Assembly (NCBI GenBank): GCA_026874595.1
Contig: CM049316.1
Coordinates: 870,001-934,000, forward strand
Reading direction: 5' to 3'
Length of the DNA: 64,000 nucleotides
Origin: Sipunculus nudus
Lineage: Eukaryota; Annelida; Sipuncula; Golfingiida; Sipunculidae
Below, in pieces: positions 59,001 through 64,000 of the stretch. Every line of letters starts with the position of its first letter. Within the stretch, counting starts at the first letter, position 1. A program made the position numbers and the translations under genes. The notes below the pieces were generated by a model, which searched no databases, was not told the origin of the DNA, and worked only from the letters and a program-made list of their open reading frames with translations.

Positions 59001-60997
59001 CCTACCTCTGTAGTTCAGTGTTTGTGTGCCAGCCTACCTCTGTAATTCGTTGTCTGTGAGCCAGCCTACCTCTGTTATTCATTGTCTGTGAGCTGGCCTA
59101 CCTCTGTAATTCATTGTCTGTGAGCTGGCCTACCTCTGTTATTCATTGTCTGTGAGCTGGCCTTCCTCTGTTATTCATTGTCTGTGAGCTGGCCTACCTC
59201 TGTAATTCATTGTCTGTGAGCTGGCCTACCTCTGTAATTCATTGTCTGTGAGCTGGCCTACCTCTGTAATTCATTTTCTGTGAGCTGGCCTACCTCTGTT
59301 ATTCATTGTCTGTGAGCTGGCCTACCTCTGTAATTCATTGTCTGTGAGCTGGCCTACCTCTGTTATTCATTGTCTGTGAGCTGGCCTACCTCTGTTATTC
59401 ATTGTCCGTGAGCTGGCCTACCTCTGTTATTCATTGTCTGTGAGCTGGCCTACCTCTGTAATTCATTTTCTGTGAGCTGGCCTACCTCTGTTATTCATTG
59501 TCTGTGAGCTGGCCTACCTCTATAATTCATTGTCTGTGAGCTGGCCTACCTCTGTAATTCAATGTTTGCGAGCTATCCGATCTCTGTAATTCAGTCTTTG
59601 TGAGCCAGCCTACCTCTGTAGTTCATTGTTTGTGACCCAGCCTACCTCTGTAGTTCATTGTCTGTGAGCGAGCCTACTTCTGTAGTTCATTGTCTGTGAG
59701 CCAGCCTATTTCTGTAGTTCACTGTCTGTGAGCCAGCCTACCTCTGTAATTCATTGTCTGTGAGCCGGCCGACCTCTGTAATTCATTTTCTGTGAGCTAG
59801 CCTACTTCTGTAATTCATTGTCTGTGAGCTGGCCTACCTCTGTTATTCATTGTCTGTGAGCTGGCCTACCTCTGTAATTCATTGTCTGTGAGCTGGCCTA
59901 CCTCTGTTATTCATTGTCTGTGAGCTGGCCTACCTCTGTAATTCAATGTTTGTGAGCTATCTGACCTCTGTAATTCAGTATTTGTGAGCCAGCCTACCTC
60001 TGTAGTTCATTGTTTGTGACCCAGCCTACCTCTGTAGTTCATTGTCTGTGAGCGAGCCTACTTCTGTAGTTCATTGTCTGTGAGCCAGCCTATTTCTGTA
60101 GTTCATTGTCTGTGAGCCAGCCTACCTCTGTAATTCATTGTCTGTGAGCCGGCCTACCTCTGTAATTCATTTTCTGTGAGCTAGCCTACTTCTGTAATTC
60201 ATTGTCTGTGAGCTGACCTACTTCTGTAATTCATTTTCTGTAAGCCAGCCTACTTCTGTAATTCATTGTCTGTGAGCTGGCCTTCCTCTGTAATTCACTG
60301 TCTGTGAGCCAGCCTACCTCTGTAGTTAATTGTCTATCAGCCAGCCTACTTCTGTAATTCATTGTCTCTGAGCTGGCCTACTTCTGTAATTCATTGTCTG
60401 TGAGGTGGCCTTCCTCTGTAATTCATTGTCTGTGAGCCAGCCTACTTCTGTAATTCATTGTCTGTGAGCTGGCCTTCCTCTGTAATTCATTGTCTGTTAG
60501 CCAGCCTACATCTGTAGTTCATTGTCTGTGAGCCAGCCAACTTCTGTAATTCGTAACTTCAGTGTTTGTGAGCCAGCCTACCTCTGTAGTTCATTGTCTT
60601 TGAGCTATCCCACCTTTGTTACTCAGTGTTAGTGAGCTTGCCTACCTCAGTAATTCATTGTCTGTAAGCAATCCCACCTTTGTAACTCAGTGTTAGTGAG
60701 CTTGCCTACCTCAGTAATTCATTGTCTGTAAGCAATCCCACCTTTGTAACTCAGTGTTAGTGAGCTTGCCTACCTCAGTAATTCATTGTCTGTGAGCTAT
60801 CCCACCTTTGTAACTCAGTGTTAGTGAGCTTGCCTACCTCAGTAATTCATTGTCTGTGAGCTATCCCACCTTTGTAACTCAGTGTTAGTGAGCTTGCCTA
60901 CCTCAGTAATTCATTGTCTGTGAGCTATCCCACCTTTGTAACTCAGTGTTAGTGAGCCTGCCTACCTCAGTAATTCAGTGTATGTGAACTGGCCTAC
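59001..60997. repeat. 32-bp minisatellite abutting DDX1 exon A
   Basis: About 62 units of 32 bp read TGTGAGCTGGCCTACCTCTG then TAATTCATTGTC. The array begins near 59001 and runs directly into the exon at 60998. Blocks are shared within it: the stretch at about 59557 recurs at 59941, exactly 12 units (384 bp) later. The last 400 bp form a 64-bp dimer (CCCACCTTTGTAACTCAGTG alternating with GCCTACCTCAGTAATTCATT). On the minus strand each typical unit carries CAGAGGTAGGC, the sequence of the real 5' splice site. Confidence 0.95.
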
Positions 60998-61144
60998 CTC
61001 TAGCATAGTTGTTCAGGTACTTTTCCATGTTATCACAGTCCAGCTTTGTTCTACAGAAAATGATGGATTGGTCCATTTTATGTTCATTAATGGCACGTAT
61101 TGTGTACTCCCCTTTCAGGATCTTGATGGCTTCAGACATCATCT
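60998..61144 (-). CDS. DDX1: DDX1 exon 'A' (helicase motif IV)
   Basis: This 147-nt internal exon reads [40 protein letters not shown] and KYLNNYAR on the minus strand, with two bases before and one base after. The first codon is completed as Glu if the previous exon ends in G, as in DDX1. IIFCRTK is motif IV at the start of the helicase C-terminal lobe, and MDQ.IIFCRTK.DCDN is diagnostic for DDX1. The acceptor is TTGTTTTTCAG before AGATGATG; the donor is GCTAGAG then GTAGGCC, which is a weaker match than GTAAGT. The donor is directly followed by about 2 kb of 32-bp repeats that contain near copies of it. Read-through past the donor meets a stop within about 10 codons. Confidence 0.95.
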
Positions 61145-61329
61145 CTGAAAAACAATGAAAAAATTAATATAATAAAACTATAGTATCCCCAAACAATTAT
61201 TCCCCCCCCCCTTTAAGAATAGGCCCCCCCATCTTCAGCAGCATATACTGACACTTGGCAAGTGACTTTGGTTTCTTCCATCTATCAACTTGAGAAACAA
61301 TATTTTTCACCAAATATGCCGGCCAATAC
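61145..61329. other. Intron sequence upstream of DDX1 exon A
   Basis: AT-rich, with a C10 run at about 61202 followed by TTTAAGAATAGGCCCCCC. On the minus strand it is the end of the preceding intron. No exon is seen here. Confidence 0.5.
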
Positions 61330-62624
61330 AGTGCATCACTCTTGAGAAAAGGGGATTAATTTATTCTGTAAAAATGGTGAGGTAGGTAGAGCCACCTGTC
61401 TGGTTGGCGAGAAAACTCTCCATGATGGATGTACATGCCAAAGTGCAGACCAACACAATGAACTACTCCTCAAATATGAGCAATTTTTACCATTAACAAA
61501 TGAACGGAAGGACGCCACACAAAATAAATGGCAGATGGCACCACCAGTCTTCAGTACAAGATGGATGAGTCCAAGATCTATGGACATGCACAGTTTCAGA
61601 CCAATATGGCACACCACTCCTAAGAAAAGAGCATTTATTCATTCTACAAAAACTGGAAGGTTGGTGGCACCACCTGTCCGGTTTAGGAGAAAACTTTCAA
61701 AGATGGATGGACATGCCAAATTTCAGACCAATGCCTAGAACCACTCAGGTGATTTGAGCAATTTTCACCGAAAGCAAATGTACGGATGGACACCGTACAA
61801 TAACAATTGAAGATAGTGCCACCAGTCTTAAAAACAAGATGGAGGTATCGAAGATCAATGGACATGCTCAATTTCAGCCCAATCTATCCATTAGTTTTAG
61901 ACTTATAATGCTCACAGTACAGTGAGTGTCGAGTGGGAATGATGAAGTATTAAAAGAAAACAAGAACAGGACAAAATGTGGCACCACCTGTCTTCTGCAG
62001 AAGACAAAGTCATCCAAGATCTTCAGTCAATTTGATTTTTGGACCAATCCATGCATCTCTTATAGAGATATTTATGATTTTGTGTGATTTTCACGATACA
62101 TGGCAATATTCAAGGTCAAGGCCACTCTCACAGGAAAGGTTATGACTCCAATTTATATATACATCATCCCATATCCTATGTCTATGAATAGGCAAAATAT
62201 GAAAGAAATCTGTCCATTAGTTTTTGACTTATAATGCTCGCAGTACTGTTTAGTGACAATGTTGGGGGAATTAAATGGCATGAACACAAGAAAAGGATAA
62301 TAGGTGGCGCCACCAGTTTCCAGTACATGACAACACTATTCAAGATCTTTGTTCAAGTTGAATTTTGGATCAATCCATGCAAGATTTCTTGAGAATTTTA
62401 AGAATTTGTGTGATTTTCCTGCAAAATAAAACTATTCAAGGTCAAGGTCACACTCCTAGTAAAGGTCATGACCCCATTTCGAATAGGCTTTGTCCTCACC
62501 CATATCTGTGCACATGTCAAGCTTGGTAAAGATCAGTGAAATATTTTTTGAGTTATTGCGTCCAAAAGAAATTTCTCGACCTTGCTTAAACTATGGTATC
62601 CTGACTTTTTCTAGGGATACAAAT
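61330..62624 (-). mobile_element. HelD repeat, second copy
   Basis: The left half has modules of about 130 bp with GGTGGCACCACC-type sites and CATGCCAAATTTCAGACCAA. From about 61890 it follows the copy at 1182-2373 closely (CTGTCTTCTGCAGAAGACAA, ATATTCAAGGTCAAGGCCAC). It ends TATGGTATCCTGACTTTTTC then TAGGGATACAA, the same terminal hairpin. The left terminus is not clear. Confidence 0.55.
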
Positions 62625-63519
62625 GTCTGATCCTGCACATCAATATATTAGAATTACACATGATCAGTTATGAAGCAGTAAGCCATTCACAAACCTATCC
62701 TACTCTTAATTATCTAACGGATCATTTTAATTCTAGGTGAAAATGTGCAAGCACTAGCTTACACCTGGGAATATCAGATTCTATCCCAATACTCCAAATC
62801 CATCAGCTAAGTAGTAAGACATGTGTACTAATACACATACAAGACTTGTTACATGATGTAACCAATCATTTTTAATGAGATCTTAACATGAGCGTTTTTC
62901 AAGCTATTCCTTAGGAAAATGAAAAGTACTCACATATATGTGCTTATATGTCCCATATAAGGGCCTTTTATGTCCCTTATGTTTCCCATATAAATGCTAT
63001 GTATGTGAGTTCTATTTATATTTAAGCTACATGTTTAGTCAGACAGTGTTATATGTGAGTAATAAGGGAGCTGTATGTTTGTTATATGTCAGCTATAAGG
63101 AAGTTGCACATAAAGTCATTCTGTATATTCTGTTATATGTGACTTGTGTGGGAGATGTAAGGCAGCTCTGCATATGAAGGAGCTCTGTATATGTATTTAT
63201 ATACTTTGAGGCTTCTTGTTCTACAATATAGGACTTAGACATTTTCCAAGGAAACACAAATGCTGCAGAAACCACTGAGTCCAAATTCTTTATGGTTTTC
63301 AAACAAAATAAATTTTAATTGAATAAATACTGAAAAAGTATGGTAATATGGGTATCAAAATAACCAGCTTTCTTGGAATTTAATGTATATTAGAAAATTA
63401 TACTAAGAATTAAGAATTATATTCTGCTACTTTTTTCATCTGATTTATACCTTAAGTGGTGTACACATATAACACTCATAACCATGCAGTGAAAGATCAT
63501 TTACTCAAAACACAATATA
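62625..63519. other. Unassigned intron sequence
   Basis: From 62930 to 63200, phrases such as TATATGTCCCATATAAGGG and TTATATGTGAGTAATAAGGG recur loosely, giving a 79-codon plus-strand frame of low complexity. The rest is AT-rich with nothing recognisable. Confidence 0.4.
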
Positions 63520-64000
63520 AACAAGGCCTACAGGCATAATGCGAACCTGTGCATTGAGAAATACACCAGGTATAATGCTTCAATGCTGGACCATTACTTT
63601 TCATGTATATGAACAATGCAAGTAATAAACATTTTGAATAAGAAACAATTACACAAACATCACTGCTGAAATTCTGGCATGGGTGCACACAACACAAAAA
63701 TGATTGTAGATGGGACCACCAGTCTTGTATACAATGAAGCTATTAGAGATATATACATATGCCCAATTTCAGACTGATATGTCAAACCCCTCCTGAGAAA
63801 TAAGCAGGGACACACACTGTGCAAAAATTATTGTAGGTGGCACCACCAGTCTTGTATACAACAAAGCTATTTGATATGTATATATATGGCCAATTTCAGG
63901 TTAGAAATAAGCAGGCACATACACTGTGCAAAGGTCATTGTTTGTGGCGACATCTGTCTTGTGAATGAGAAAGTCATCAAAGACACACAGACAGGTCCAA
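63520..64000 (-). mobile_element. HelA start, cut by the window edge
   Basis: It starts AACAAGGCCTACAGGCATAA then TGCGAACCTGTGC and continues with the normal HelA left half: ACACAAAAATGATTGTAGAT, palindrome-type sites and TATATACATATGCCCAATTT. It is open at the window end. Confidence 0.68.

Noticed and set aside
61186-61225. TATAGTATCCCC near a C-run as a HelD or HelC end
   Set aside because: It lacks the paired GGGATAC half and the AATT terminus, so no element boundary can be supported.

Overview
The window looks like AT-rich intronic DNA of an animal, most probably a bivalve or related mollusc. That assignment is an inference from the animal-type DDX1 exons and from the crowd of short rolling-circle-type repeats with degenerate GACGGACGGAC tracts. 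The only gene I can support is the RNA helicase DDX1 on the minus strand. Three short exons are visible: 60998-61144, 47805-47893 and 17985-18057. Their splice phases match exactly (1/2, then 0/0, ending in phase 1). Together they encode 103 consecutive codons of the helicase C-terminal lobe, including motif IV (IIFCRTK) and motif V (TDVAARGID). The introns between them are 13.1 kb and 29.7 kb. No further exon is visible in the 18 kb below the last exon or the 2.9 kb above the first.

Almost everything else is intron made of repeats. I labelled the interspersed families HelA to HelF; these names are mine. HelA (2.4-3.4 kb when complete) and HelB begin on the plus strand with AACAAGG plus a palindrome and end with CTAAAAA. 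HelC and HelE begin with CTAG plus a hairpin. In all four, a 9-11 bp subterminal sequence at one end recurs inverted at the other. Read on the minus strand this is the layout of non-autonomous Helitrons/Helentrons: subterminal inverted repeat, microsatellite-like tract, body, inverted repeat, hairpin, short 3' end. A HelC copy inside a HelA copy (28801-29896) sits exactly between A and T with no target duplication. All recognisable ends, more than thirty, point the same way. HelA, C, D and F share an internal cargo module marked by the palindrome GGTGGCGCCACC.

Region by region: 1-17.6 kb holds HelC, HelA, HelD, a 44-bp minisatellite, a HelB copy split by a 1,080-bp Tigger/pogo-type DNA transposon, and a 22-bp minisatellite. 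17.9-18.1 kb is DDX1 exon 'C'. 19-24 kb holds a 770-bp foldback element, a single-copy stretch and a HelE element. 24-34 kb is nested HelA/C/F/E/B. 34.3-43.4 kb is a 28-bp minisatellite broken by two composite HelB and HelA insertions and then amplified as a 150-bp higher-order repeat. 43.9-47.2 kb is a large minisatellite with a 1,039-bp higher-order duplication. 47.8 kb is DDX1 exon 'B'. 48-58.3 kb is nested HelA/HelB plus a second Tigger-like element. 59-61 kb is a 32-bp minisatellite that abuts DDX1 exon 'A' and repeats its 5' splice-site sequence dozens of times. 61.2-64 kb is HelD and the start of another HelA.

There are no rRNA or tRNA genes, CRISPR arrays, bacterial-type operons or intact transposase genes. 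Open reading frames longer than 60 codons lie in repeats and look fortuitous.
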